Assembly: GCF_002368095.1 (NCBI RefSeq)
Contig: NZ_AP018227.1
Location: forward strand, 3,089,821 to 3,153,820
DNA length: 64,000 nucleotides
Direction of reading: 5' to 3'
From: Calothrix parasitica NIES-267
Lineage (GTDB): Bacteria > Cyanobacteriota > Cyanobacteriia > Cyanobacteriales > Nostocaceae
A program made the translations under genes and the position numbers. This document shows, piece after piece, positions 45,186 to 54,111 of this stretch. Numbering within the stretch: the stretch's first letter is position 1; every line of letters starts with the position of its first letter. The notes under the pieces are model-generated. The model was given only the letters and a program-made list of their open reading frames with translations, ran no database searches and was not told the DNA's origin.

Positions 45186-46322
45186 GTGGCTAATAAAGAA
45201 GAAATCGCTTTAAATTTGGCGCGAACGCCTTTATTTACGGTTGTACAAGAATTGAAAGCACGGTTGACCAGTTTTGGTGGTTGGGAAATGCCGGTGCAAT
45301 TTTCTGGTATTGGTAAGGAACACGAGGCTGTTAGAACTAATGCTGGGATGTTCGATATTTCCCATATGGGAAAATTTACTTTGCAAGGTAAAAATTTAGT
45401 TGCTCAACTTCAGCGTCTGGTTCCTTCAGATTTGAGCCGTTTACAAGCAAATCAAGCTCAATACAGCGTTTTATTAAACTCTGAAGGTGGGATTATTGAT
45501 GACATAATTTTTTATTATCAAGGCGAAGATAATACTGGCTTACAAAAAGGATTTATCATTGTTAACGCAGCAACCACGGCTAAGGATAAAGCATGGTTAC
45601 TCGAACACCTCGATACTAAAGAGATAGAATTTCAAGATTTATCTACAGAAAAAGTTTTATTGGCGATACAAGGTCCACTTGCCACTGAAATTTTACAGAA
45701 ATTTGTGGAAGAAGATTTAACACCTGTTAAAGCATACGGTCATTTAGATGCGACAGTGCTTGGTCAACCTGCTTTTTTAGCTCGCACTGGTTACACCGGA
45801 GAAGATGGTTTCGAGGTAATGGTGGAACCTAGCGTGGGAATCGAACTTTGGCAAAAGTTGATTGAAGCGGGTGTAGTTCCTTGCGGATTAGGTGCGAGAG
45901 ACACTTTAAGATTAGAAGCCGCAATGGCTTTGTATGGACAAGATATTGATGACACCACTACTCCTTTAGAAGCTGGTTTAGGTTGGTTAGTTCATCTAGA
46001 TTCCAAAGGTGATTTTATCGGACGTAAAGTATTAGAGCAGCAGAAAGCCAACGGGGTTCAACGCAAACTAGTACGCTTACAAATGCAAGGACGCAATATA
46101 GCCCGTCACGGCTATCCAATATTATCCGCAGGTGAGAAAGTCGGAGAAATCACCAGCGGTACATTATCGCCAACACTCGGTTATCCCGTCGCTTTAGCAT
46201 ATGTACCTACAGAACTAGCAAAAGTTGATAACCAATTAGAAATTGAAATTCGCGGTAAAACCTACCCAGCAACTGTGGTCAAGCGTCCGTTTTATAAATC
46301 AACGAGTCGCGTCAGTAAATGA
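45186..46322 (+). CDS. gcvT: glycine cleavage system T protein (aminomethyltransferase)
   Basis: A 378-residue GcvT, which transfers the aminomethyl carbon from lipoyl-GcvH to tetrahydrofolate, releasing ammonia. Conserved: FGGWEMPVQFSGIGKEHEAVR (about 32-52), MFDISHMGKF, GYTGEDGFEVMV and GLGARDTLRLEAAMALYG. Two start options exist: TTG at 45180 and GTG at 45186; the GTG gives the usual (M)ANKEE opening. It is followed by gcvH and gcvP on the same strand with 130- and 180-base gaps filled by repeats, so co-transcription is uncertain. Confidence 0.92.
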   Translation: MANKEEIALNLARTPLFTVVQELKARLTSFGGWEMPVQFSGIGKEHEAVRTNAGMFDISHMGKFTLQGKNLVAQLQRLVPSDLSRLQANQAQYSVLLNSEGGIIDDIIFYYQGEDNTGLQKGFIIVNAATTAKDKAWLLEHLDTKEIEFQDLSTEKVLLAIQGPLATEILQKFVEEDLTPVKAYGHLDATVLGQPAFLARTGYTGEDGFEVMVEPSVGIELWQKLIEAGVVPCGLGARDTLRLEAAMALYGQDIDDTTTPLEAGLGWLVHLDSKGDFIGRKVLEQQKANGVQRKLVRLQMQGRNIARHGYPILSAGEKVGEITSGTLSPTLGYPVALAYVPTELAKVDNQLEIEIRGKTYPATVVKRPFYKSTSRVSK

Positions 46323-46452
46323 ACAGTTATCAATTATCAATGAACAATGAATAACTGGTAATTGGTAATTCTTCCCCTCTCCCTCTCTTCCCTACTCTCA
46401 ATCCAAAATCCAAAATCTAAAATCCAAAATCTAAAATAGAAAGGAGATAAAC

Positions 46453-46842
46453 ATGGCTTTTGAATATCCAGAAGATTTGAAATACTTAGATAGCCACGAA
46501 TATGTACGTCTTGAAGGTGAGAATGCGACGATTGGAATTAGCGCTTTTGCTATTGACCAATTGGGAGATATTGTATTTTTGGAATTACCCGCAGTTGGTG
46601 ACGCTATAACCAAGGGCGAAAGTTTTGGTACGGTTGAATCGGTAAAAGCTGTTGAAGATTTGAACTCACCTATAACCGGAACAGTTACTGAATGTAATGA
46701 TGCAATGGTTGATTCTCCAGAAAATTTGGCTGACGAACCATATGGAAAAGGATGGCTAATAAAAGTCAAAGTCGAAAACCCTAGCGATATTGATGACGCA
46801 ATGAGCGCTTCGGAATATAGCTCTAAGGTTGAAGGGGGTTAG
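46453..46842 (+). CDS. gcvH: glycine cleavage system H protein
   Basis: A 129-residue lipoyl carrier. The lipoyl lysine is K65 in [12 protein letters not shown]; the flanking fold ([35 protein letters not shown]) matches GcvH. It shuttles the aminomethyl group from GcvP to GcvT. An AAAGGAGAT ribosome site lies before the ATG. Confidence 0.95.
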   Translation: MAFEYPEDLKYLDSHEYVRLEGENATIGISAFAIDQLGDIVFLELPAVGDAITKGESFGTVESVKAVEDLNSPITGTVTECNDAMVDSPENLADEPYGKGWLIKVKVENPSDIDDAMSASEYSSKVEGG

Positions 46843-47022
46843 AGGAGAGTAGCCAGTAGCAAGTAATGAATAATGAGTAATGAGTAATGAGTAATGATTC
46901 AATAGTTAAGAAGTCGAGATGAAGAATCTTACTACTTACTACTTATTACTTACTACTTGCTACTTTTAACTGATAACTAACCACTATCGACGTTATTGTT
47001 GCAGAATATTAAGTAGTAACGT

Positions 47023-49941
47023 GTGGAGAGTAATCAGTTAGTGGTAATTTACGCCCCCCGTAACTCGTCTAATGATGAGCAAGTACTTGCATCTGAAGTT
47101 AATTCTGTAACTTCTTTTGCTCAAAGACATATCGGACCTAGTTCTGATGATGTCTCAAAGATGCTGAAGATTTTGGGTTTTGATAATCTTGAGCAGTTGA
47201 TTGATAAAGCGGTTCCGCAAACGATTCGCTCGGAAGGTAGTTTGAAATTACCCGAAGCGCAAAGCGAATATGCTGCACTAGCTACGTTGAAGGAAATTGC
47301 TGAGAAAAATCAAGTTTTTCGTTCGTTTATTGGTATGGGGTATTACGACTGTATTACTCCAGGGGTTATCCAACGAAATATTTTGGAAAATCCTGGCTGG
47401 TATACTGCCTATACTCCATATCAACCGGAAATTGCTCAAGGAAGACTTGAAGCTTTGTTAAATTTCCAAACTTTGATTACCGATTTAACGGGTTTGGAAA
47501 TTGCTAACGCTTCGCTACTTGATGAAGCTACCGCAGCAGCGGAAGCAATGAGTATGAGCTATGGTGTTTGCAAAAATAAGGCAGATACTTTCTTTGTTTC
47601 TCAAGAATGTCATCCCCAAACAATCGCCGTGTTGCAGACACGGGCAGAACCTTTGGGAATTAAGATTGTTGTTGGGAACCACAAAACTTTTGATTTTTCT
47701 CTGCCGATTTTTGGGGCTATTGTTCAATATCCCGCGACCGATGGCTCAATTTATGACTATGGCGATTTTGTCGCTCAAGTTCATGAATCGGGGGCTTTAG
47801 TAACTGTAGCTGCTGACCCACTGAGCTTAACTTTGTTAACTCCACCAGGGGAATTTGGTGCTGATATCGCTGTCGGTAGTACCCAACGTTTTGGTATTCC
47901 GTTGGGTTATGGAGGACCCCATGCAGCGTACTTTGCAACCAAGGAAAAGTATAAGCGTCAGGTTCCGGGACGAATTGTTGGTTTATCCAAGGATATTCAA
48001 GGTAAACCCGCTTTACGTTTAGCGTTGCAAACCCGCGAACAGCATATTAGACGCGAAAAAGCAACTAGTAATATTTGTACGGCGCAAGTATTATTAGCTG
48101 TGATGGCTAGTATGTATGCGGTTTACCATGGACCGGATGGAATAAAGAAGATAGCTCAAAAAATTCATTCTTTAACTGCTAATTTAGCTGAAGGATTAAA
48201 GCAGCTTGATTACAGCATTGAAAATGAATATTTCTTCGATACGCTGCGAGTTAATTTAGGAAAGCGCAGTAAAAAAGATATCTTAGAACGCTGTCAAACC
48301 AAAAAAATTAATCTTCGCATTTACGATGATAATTCTTTGGGAATTTCCTTAGATGAAACCACTACCAAGGAAGATGTAGAAGATTTACTAGAAATTTTCT
48401 CTTGGCAGGAATTAAACCATCAAAAATCCACTACAAACGCATCCGTTGCTGAAATCCAAAATCCAAAATTAGTTAGAAAGAGCGAATTTTTAACTCACCC
48501 CATCTTCAACCGCTACCATTCAGAAACGGAATTATTGCGCTACCTACATCAACTTGAAGCCAAAGATTTATCGTTAACAACTTCGATGATTCCTTTGGGT
48601 TCTTGCACGATGAAGCTCAATGCTACCGCCGAAATGATACCAGTAAGCTGGGCAGAGTTTGGAAAAATTCATCCGTTTGCTCCTTTGTCTCAAGTGCGCG
48701 GCTATTCGCTGCTATTTGAACAGCTGGAAAAATGGCTGGGAGAAATCACGGGTTTTGCAGGAATTTCTCTACAGCCCAACGCTGGCTCTCAAGGCGAATA
48801 TGCAGGGCTTTTATCGATTCGGAGATATCACGAAAGCCGTGGAGAAGCAAATCGCAATATCTGCTTAATTCCTACCTCAGCACACGGTACAAACCCCGCG
48901 AGTGCGGTAATGTGCGGGATGAAAGTTGTGGCTGTAGCTTGCGACTCGGAAGGTAACATTGATATCGAAGACCTGAAAGAGAAAACGCAGAAACACGCAG
49001 ATAAGCTTGCTGCTTTGATGGTGACATACCCTTCCACTCACGGAGTATTTGAAGAGGGAATCAAAGAAATTTGTGAAGTTGTCCATACCCACGGTGGACA
49101 AGTTTATATGGACGGTGCAAATATGAATGCCCAGGTGGGTATTTGTCGTCCCGGTGATTTCGGTGCAGATGTATGTCACCTTAATCTACATAAAACCTTC
49201 TGTATACCCCACGGTGGTGGTGGTCCGGGGATGGGACCAATCGGAGTAGCTGCTCATTTAGTACCTTTCCTTCCCGGAAATCCCATAGCTGCTTCCTCAA
49301 ATGGTTCAGTTTCTGCTGCACCTTGGGGTAGCGCTAGCATTTTGGTAATTTCCTGGATGTATATTGCCATGATGGGTGCTGATGGTTTAACTGAAGCCAC
49401 CGAAGTAGCTATTCTTAATGCTAATTACATGGCTAAAAGGTTAGAAAAACACTATCCCGTGCTGTATACCGGTAAAAATGGTTTAGTTGCTCACGAATGC
49501 ATCTTGGATTTACGCTCCTTGAAGAAAACAGCGAATATCGAAATTGACGATATTGCTAAACGCTTGATGGATTACGGTTTTCACGCTCCTACGGTATCTT
49601 GGCCTGTAGCAGGTACAGTGATGGTGGAACCAACCGAAAGCGAATCTCTTGAGGAATTAGATAGATTCTGCGATGCAATGATTTCTATCCGAGAGGAAGT
49701 AGGAGAAATCGAAGCAGGTAAAGTGGATGCTCAAGACAACGTTTTGAAAAATGCACCCCACACCGCAGAAAGTTTAATTGTAGGTGAATGGAATCATCCT
49801 TACACCCGCGAACAAGCTGCATATCCAGCACCTTGGACGCGAGAATATAAATTCTGGGTTGCTGTAGGTCGCATTGATGCTGCTTTCGGTGACAGGAATT
49901 TAATTTGTTCTTGTCCCTCGATGGAGGAGTATTCGGAATAA
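47023..49941 (+). CDS. gcvP: glycine dehydrogenase (decarboxylating), P protein
   Basis: A 972-residue single-chain GcvP that decarboxylates glycine with PLP and loads GcvH; in cyanobacteria it serves photorespiration. Both halves are present: [21 protein letters not shown] (start of the N-half) and the catalytic C-half with [23 protein letters not shown], where K bears PLP. The frame is complete. Start GTG at 47023 gives a 25-residue variable leader; GTG 47041 is an alternative. A perfect terminator follows. The L protein (lpdA) is not in the window. Confidence 0.94.
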   Translation: MESNQLVVIYAPRNSSNDEQVLASEVNSVTSFAQRHIGPSSDDVSKMLKILGFDNLEQLIDKAVPQTIRSEGSLKLPEAQSEYAALATLKEIAEKNQVFRSFIGMGYYDCITPGVIQRNILENPGWYTAYTPYQPEIAQGRLEALLNFQTLITDLTGLEIANASLLDEATAAAEAMSMSYGVCKNKADTFFVSQECHPQTIAVLQTRAEPLGIKIVVGNHKTFDFSLPIFGAIVQYPATDGSIYDYGDFVAQVHESGALVTVAADPLSLTLLTPPGEFGADIAVGSTQRFGIPLGYGGPHAAYFATKEKYKRQVPGRIVGLSKDIQGKPALRLALQTREQHIRREKATSNICTAQVLLAVMASMYAVYHGPDGIKKIAQKIHSLTANLAEGLKQLDYSIENEYFFDTLRVNLGKRSKKDILERCQTKKINLRIYDDNSLGISLDETTTKEDVEDLLEIFSWQELNHQKSTTNASVAEIQNPKLVRKSEFLTHPIFNRYHSETELLRYLHQLEAKDLSLTTSMIPLGSCTMKLNATAEMIPVSWAEFGKIHPFAPLSQVRGYSLLFEQLEKWLGEITGFAGISLQPNAGSQGEYAGLLSIRRYHESRGEANRNICLIPTSAHGTNPASAVMCGMKVVAVACDSEGNIDIEDLKEKTQKHADKLAALMVTYPSTHGVFEEGIKEICEVVHTHGGQVYMDGANMNAQVGICRPGDFGADVCHLNLHKTFCIPHGGGGPGMGPIGVAAHLVPFLPGNPIAASSNGSVSAAPWGSASILVISWMYIAMMGADGLTEATEVAILNANYMAKRLEKHYPVLYTGKNGLVAHECILDLRSLKKTANIEIDDIAKRLMDYGFHAPTVSWPVAGTVMVEPTESESLEELDRFCDAMISIREEVGEIEAGKVDAQDNVLKNAPHTAESLIVGEWNHPYTREQAAYPAPWTREYKFWVAVGRIDAAFGDRNLICSCPSMEEYSE

Positions 49942-49968
49942 TTTGATTTCATAAAAACTAAAATGTAG

Positions 49969-49995
49969 AGACGTAGCATTGCTACGTCTTTTTTT
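49969..49995 (+). terminator. gcvP terminator
   Basis: AGACGTAGC / GCTACGTCT perfect stem, three-base loop, and a run of seven T, 28 bases after the stop. Confidence 0.9.
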
Positions 49996-50084
49996 GTAGG
50001 GTTGTAAAAATCTAGCTAATAACAATAAATAAGCAAGATGCTCTCACTACAACAGGAATGGCCGCAACTGTAACAATACTCAGC

Positions 50085-50348
50085 CGGTGCGTGACACTGA
50101 AGACATTGTAACTACGTTCAGAATTGTTCAAAGTGTCACGTGCCTCGGCAATAATACGGGAAGAAAATCTACACCCTCTGGGTTCCTTAGTTGCTCATGG
50201 GGGAAACCACGCCATTTGCTACAACGCGCTTGTTCCCCTTCGGAGTTTGGGGGACGGAAACCGACACCCCCTTTCCTTGATTCACCGCGCAACGCAATGG
50301 CTCCCCAAGACCGCACTAACTCACCGTATTTTGCCTCCCCTACAAGAA
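50085..50348 (+). repeat. dispersed repeat (GTGCGTGACACT family), filled-site copy
   Basis: Near-identical inverse copy of 37513-37727 plus a 49-base insert (about 50237-50285) containing the GTTTGGGGGACGGAAACCG palindrome. Overlapping frames on both strands (50087-50408) come from the repeat and are not genes. Confidence 0.85.
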
Positions 50349-51282
50349 AAATATGCCGATTGCGTAAGTCCTATGCAAATCAAAACTCGTAGAATTACTC
50401 TTAGTTAATCTAATAACATTTCAATAAATTCAAATAATAAGTTCAAAAGTAAGTATATTTAATCAGCATATTTATTAATAATTTTCTAGCGTTAATTACT
50501 CAATCAAATACTTAGCTTTCAAATAAATATTTTTAATCACAAAGTGTTTCAAATAATAGTATAAATATCTAAGTATATTATTTATGTAATATCTAAATGC
50601 CTATATCTATATTATGAAATATAGTTTTATATCTACTAAAAATACATTAAGCCTTGTATAGCAGGCTTTTTGGCATTAAAGTACATAAATACTTATTAAA
50701 TTAAAAACTTTTAAACAAGTTAAATTTCCTAAACCTTTAAGAAAAAATAATAAATAAAATACATCAACAATAAAACACAAAAAAATAATAATAAAAGTTG
50801 ATTTATTTATTCAAATGTTCTCAGACATACAAGCAAAAGCCTATTCCATCTGATAGATTTAGTTCAGATAGCTCAAGGAAGGGATTGAACGACAAAGCCT
50901 GATGATAAGCAGTAAATCTTTAGAGCGAATGACTCCGCATAACGTTAGAAAAATTGGTTTGAATTATGCAATCGGAGAGGGAAGGAGTCCAAATTTATTA
51001 AAGGTTAATACTGTATTAGGCAGAGTTCCTGTATTCGTAATTTAGCAAAAGAAGTAAGAAGTATCAAGAATACTATCTAATAGTTTTTTGAGGACTATTG
51101 CATTTACCAATCTCTCTATTTGTTAACTCAATATCTTTTAAAGATAGTGATTTTATACGAACGAGAATTTGTAATTTAGCAGTAACTTCTTAGCTGATTA
51201 CTGATGCTACGGTTCCCATGTGAGATATCAACCTGAACGTGAAACTTCCCCAAATTCCAATAGTGTGAGGAGACAAGTTAAC
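50349..51282. promoter_or_regulatory. long AT-rich leader/intergenic region upstream of the porin
   Basis: Over 900 bases without a coding frame. The first 450 bases are very AT-rich; 50880-51010 is less so and carries a purine-rich GGAGAGGGAAGGAGTCC stretch. A long regulated 5' leader for the porin or an untranslated RNA is possible, but I see no named motif. Confidence 0.35.
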
Positions 51283-52818
51283 ATGGCAAAGCTTTTGCTC
51301 AACGTATTGAAGCTAAGTCCAGTTGTTTTAGCAGCTACATTTTTCGTTTCTAACGGTGCTTTCGCTTCTGAGAAAGTTACTTCTGTTGATGAGTTAGCTC
51401 AGGTAACTTCTGTAGATCAGTTATCTGACGTTCAGACTTCTCATTGGGCTTTCCAGTCTGTTAAGTCTTTAGTTGAGCGCTACAACTGTGTTGCTGGTTA
51501 CCCCGACGGAACCTTTAGAGGTAACCGTTCCATGAGCCGTTATGAGTTTGCTGCTCTATTAAACGGTTGCTTGGACCGCGTTGTTCAGTTGATTCCTTCG
51601 GGTCCTTCTGGTGGAACCGATATGGCTATGGTCAACAAGCTACGTGAAGAGTTTGCTGCTGAATTAGCTACTCTACGTGGTAAGGTTGACGGTTTAGATT
51701 ACCGTGTTGGTGAGTTGGAAGGAGCTAATAAGTTCTCTACAACCGCTAAGTTGAAGGGTAAAGTTGAATTCATCACTGGTGGTGTTTTCGGTCCTAACGA
51801 TAGAATTGGTAGTGCTGCTGGTTCTGATGACTTTGAAGACCAAATCACCTTCGGTCAACGTACTCGCTTAGACATTACCAGTAGTTTCACCGGTAAGGAC
51901 AAGTTGCGCGTTCGTTTACACCAACGCAATAACGACTCTTTCGGTAGCAACCGTACTGGTACCAACATGAGCCGTATCGATGTTCAAGGTGACAGCGGTA
52001 GTGTTGAAGTTGAAAAGTTAAACTACAACTTCAAGCCTTCCAAGAACATCAACGCTAGCGTGTGGGCTTTGGGCGCTGGAATGGATGACTTCTTAGATGC
52101 TGACAAAGCTAAGGTTCAAACCACTCGCTTTGCTAAGCGTAATCCTTTAACTCACCGCTCCAACTCTGAAGACCAAGGTGCTGGTGCTACCATCAAGTTC
52201 AACAAAAACGTTAACTTGCAAGTTGGTTACACCACTGTAGATGGTAATCAAGCTGGTACTGGAAACGGTATCGGTGGTAGTTACGACATCGGTACACAGC
52301 TTAACTTAAAAGCTGGTGGCTTCAAGATTGGTGCTACCTACGTTCACTCTGAAGGAAGCAACGGAACCGACTTCTCTCATAAGACCGGTTCTACAAACGC
52401 TAGTTTCTTCGGTGGTGGAAATGGTGTAAGTTCCGATTCATTCGGTATCCAAGCTTCTACCAAGTTGGGTAAAAAGACTAAAGTTGGTGGCTGGTATGGT
52501 TTAACCAACGTTGATGAAGACGTAACTGGTAACGATGCTACCTTGCAAAACTGGGCAGTATTCGCTTCCATTAAGGACTTCGCTAAGAAGGGTAACGTAT
52601 TAGGTATGACCTTCGGTATGCCTCCTAAAGTTACTAGCGCTAACGGTACTGCTACTGAGGATGCAGATACTTCCTACTTGTTGGATGTAACTTACAGACA
52701 TAAAGTTACCGACAGATTGAGCTTACAGCCTGGATTCTTCGCTGTATTCAATCCTAACCACGACAACGACAACGGCACTATTTACGGTGCAGTTCTAAAC
52801 ACAACCTTCAAGTTCTAA
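51283..52818 (+). CDS. iron-uptake-type SLH porin (outer membrane)
   Basis: A 511-residue cyanobacterial porin from ATG 51283 (an ATG at 51220 would add 21 unconserved residues; GTGAGGAGAC just upstream of 51283 is the ribosome site). Signal peptide about 1-28 (MAKLLLNVLKLSPVVLAATF...), an SLH domain (SHWAFQSVKSLVERYNCVAGYPDGTFRGNRSMSRYEFAALLNGCL) that binds peptidoglycan, a short coiled coil (KLREEFAAELATLRGKVDGL), then an OprB-like beta barrel ending in FKF. It provides passive or iron-linked uptake across the outer membrane. Codon usage is more biased than in neighbours, suggesting high expression. Confidence 0.9.
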   Translation: MAKLLLNVLKLSPVVLAATFFVSNGAFASEKVTSVDELAQVTSVDQLSDVQTSHWAFQSVKSLVERYNCVAGYPDGTFRGNRSMSRYEFAALLNGCLDRVVQLIPSGPSGGTDMAMVNKLREEFAAELATLRGKVDGLDYRVGELEGANKFSTTAKLKGKVEFITGGVFGPNDRIGSAAGSDDFEDQITFGQRTRLDITSSFTGKDKLRVRLHQRNNDSFGSNRTGTNMSRIDVQGDSGSVEVEKLNYNFKPSKNINASVWALGAGMDDFLDADKAKVQTTRFAKRNPLTHRSNSEDQGAGATIKFNKNVNLQVGYTTVDGNQAGTGNGIGGSYDIGTQLNLKAGGFKIGATYVHSEGSNGTDFSHKTGSTNASFFGGGNGVSSDSFGIQASTKLGKKTKVGGWYGLTNVDEDVTGNDATLQNWAVFASIKDFAKKGNVLGMTFGMPPKVTSANGTATEDADTSYLLDVTYRHKVTDRLSLQPGFFAVFNPNHDNDNGTIYGAVLNTTFKF

Positions 52819-52835
52819 TTAAAGTTGTCTAACTA

Positions 52836-52862
52836 GAGGTGCGGCACTGCTGTGCCTCTATC
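52836..52862 (+). terminator. hairpin after the porin gene
   Basis: AGAGGTGC ... GTGCCTCT stem-loop 18 bases after the stop, followed by a modest T/A stretch. Confidence 0.6.
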
Positions 52863-53269
52863 TAATGACAATGAACAGATTGAAATCGAGAGATAGGTGC
52901 AATCCAAATATTCCCAGGAAGAACTCTTCATTTTGGATTTTAGATTTTAGATTTTAGATGTTAACAGTGTATGCATTTATTTTGGATTGTCTGTTATCAA
53001 ATTAGAGACTGATTAGTGAAGGAATTATTTGTAGTAAATTGCAAATTGCTTTCCGAAGCTAAAGTCTAAAATCCATTCAATTAATTATTCAAGCTCAGTT
53101 TAATCTGCAAAATTTACCTTAACTCTTAAATAGTGCAATACAAGTTATCTCTTGAACGCTGGTTTTTATTCCGCGACGAAAGTAGATGTATTGTTTTGAA
53201 AAGTTACTTCCAATTTTTAATCAAGGTTAGATTTTTTTACAGTCTTTGCTACTTCATTAGTAGTTACAG

Positions 53270-53375
53270 AAATAGGACACAAAATAGTTCGTTTCAACAT
53301 GTGTCCAAATTTTCTTCTCACTCACACGGTAAAGGCATAATGGATATTCAAAATCCACATATTATGCCTTTTTTC
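53270..53375 (+). ncRNA. candidate small RNA with Yfr1-like architecture
   Basis: A stem GGACAC / GTGTCC (53275-53306), an unpaired pyrimidine-rich stretch TTCTTCTCACTCACACGG (53313-53330), then a terminator hairpin GGCATAAT / ATTATGCC with six T (53334-53374). This order matches Yfr1, the cyanobacterial sRNA whose single-stranded CUCACAC element targets porin mRNAs, but the central motif is not the exact Yfr1 one (ACUCCUCACAC). It is located 450 bases after a porin gene. No protein frame here is convincing. Confidence 0.3.
53334..53374 (+). terminator. strong terminator without an upstream protein gene
   Basis: GGCATAAT-GGAT ... ATCC-ATTATGCC stem with TTTTTT. It implies that a transcript runs into it from the left. 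Confidence 0.75.
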
Positions 53376-53890
53376 TTGTTAATAATTATTTGGTGAAAGG
53401 AAATTAGATATGATTGGTGCAGGCTGGGAGGAGGAAGAGGGGGTAGAAAAAAATTATTTCTACTTAGAGGATGTTTTAAAAGTATCTGGCGGTTAAAACT
53501 GCTACTACATAGGCAAAGTCCACCTGCGTGGACTAGTGGTCTGTTTCATTAATTCGGCTATGGTCGCGTTTTCTTTGGAAATGTCGGGAGACGTTATTTA
53601 TAACGTCTCTACATTACGTCCGTAGAAAACAGAACTGTCAAAATTAATGAAAAGGACTACTAGTAGATTTATAACCTAGGTCGCCGGGTTTTTTCCCCAG
53701 GTTCGCAGTAAGCGATTTATCCCTCTTGATAAGGACTAAAGTCATTACTAAAAACCCATCAGCACTAATGCGGTTGACCAATAAATAGTACACCAACCAT
53801 ATTAATCTTACGAAGGGTCTGTGGTTTTGCAGTGACTCACCTGTGGATGCCTTATTTTTGGCGCTTAAGCGCAACTACGAACCCTAAATA
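53376..53890. other. intergenic region with dispersed repeats
   Basis: Contains a CAAAGTCCACCTGCGTGGACT palindrome (53514-53534), a GAGACG..CGTCTC palindrome (53589-53613) and a TTGGCGCTTAAGCGCAACTACG repeat (53857-53879). Coding frames are not credible. Confidence 0.5.
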
Positions 53891-53936
53891 TAAAAAAAAA
53901 GATGTTTCTCGGACGATTAAACCGTCTACAGAAACA
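53891..53936 (-). terminator. terminator of the GH65 fusion gene
   Basis: On the minus strand GATGTTTCTG ... AGAAACATC pairs and is followed by TTTTTTTTT, about 180 bases past the stop at 54112; heptamer repeats (54029-54110) lie between. Confidence 0.75.
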
Positions 53937-54028
53937 TCCACAAATTCCAATAATGTGATAAGCAAAGTCTAACTAATAGTCCTTGGACTTGCAATGTGTT
54001 TAATCAAACAAAAGTAAAAACAAAAAAA

Positions 54029-54111
54029 TAATAGGTAATAGGTAGAAAGAAAAGTTTAACTACCCATTACCCATTACCCATCACCCATTACCAATTACCC
54101 ATTACCAATTA
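54029..54111. repeat. ATTACCC/AGGTAAT heptamer tract
   Basis: Heptamers in both orientations (GGTAATA and CCCATTA types), abutting the stop codon of the GH65 fusion gene. Confidence 0.85.

Noticed and set aside
48659-49179. Several frames inside gcvP on both strands
   Set aside because: Out-of-frame shadows of a well-supported long gene.
50087-50408. Frames of 101 and 94 codons sharing peptides with those at 37 kb
   Set aside because: The shared peptides (e.g. NAMAPQDR, SPYFASPT) come from the repeat DNA, not from conserved proteins.
53133-53396. 87-codon plus-strand frame
   Set aside because: It covers a terminator hairpin and a structured RNA-like segment; composition is not protein-like.
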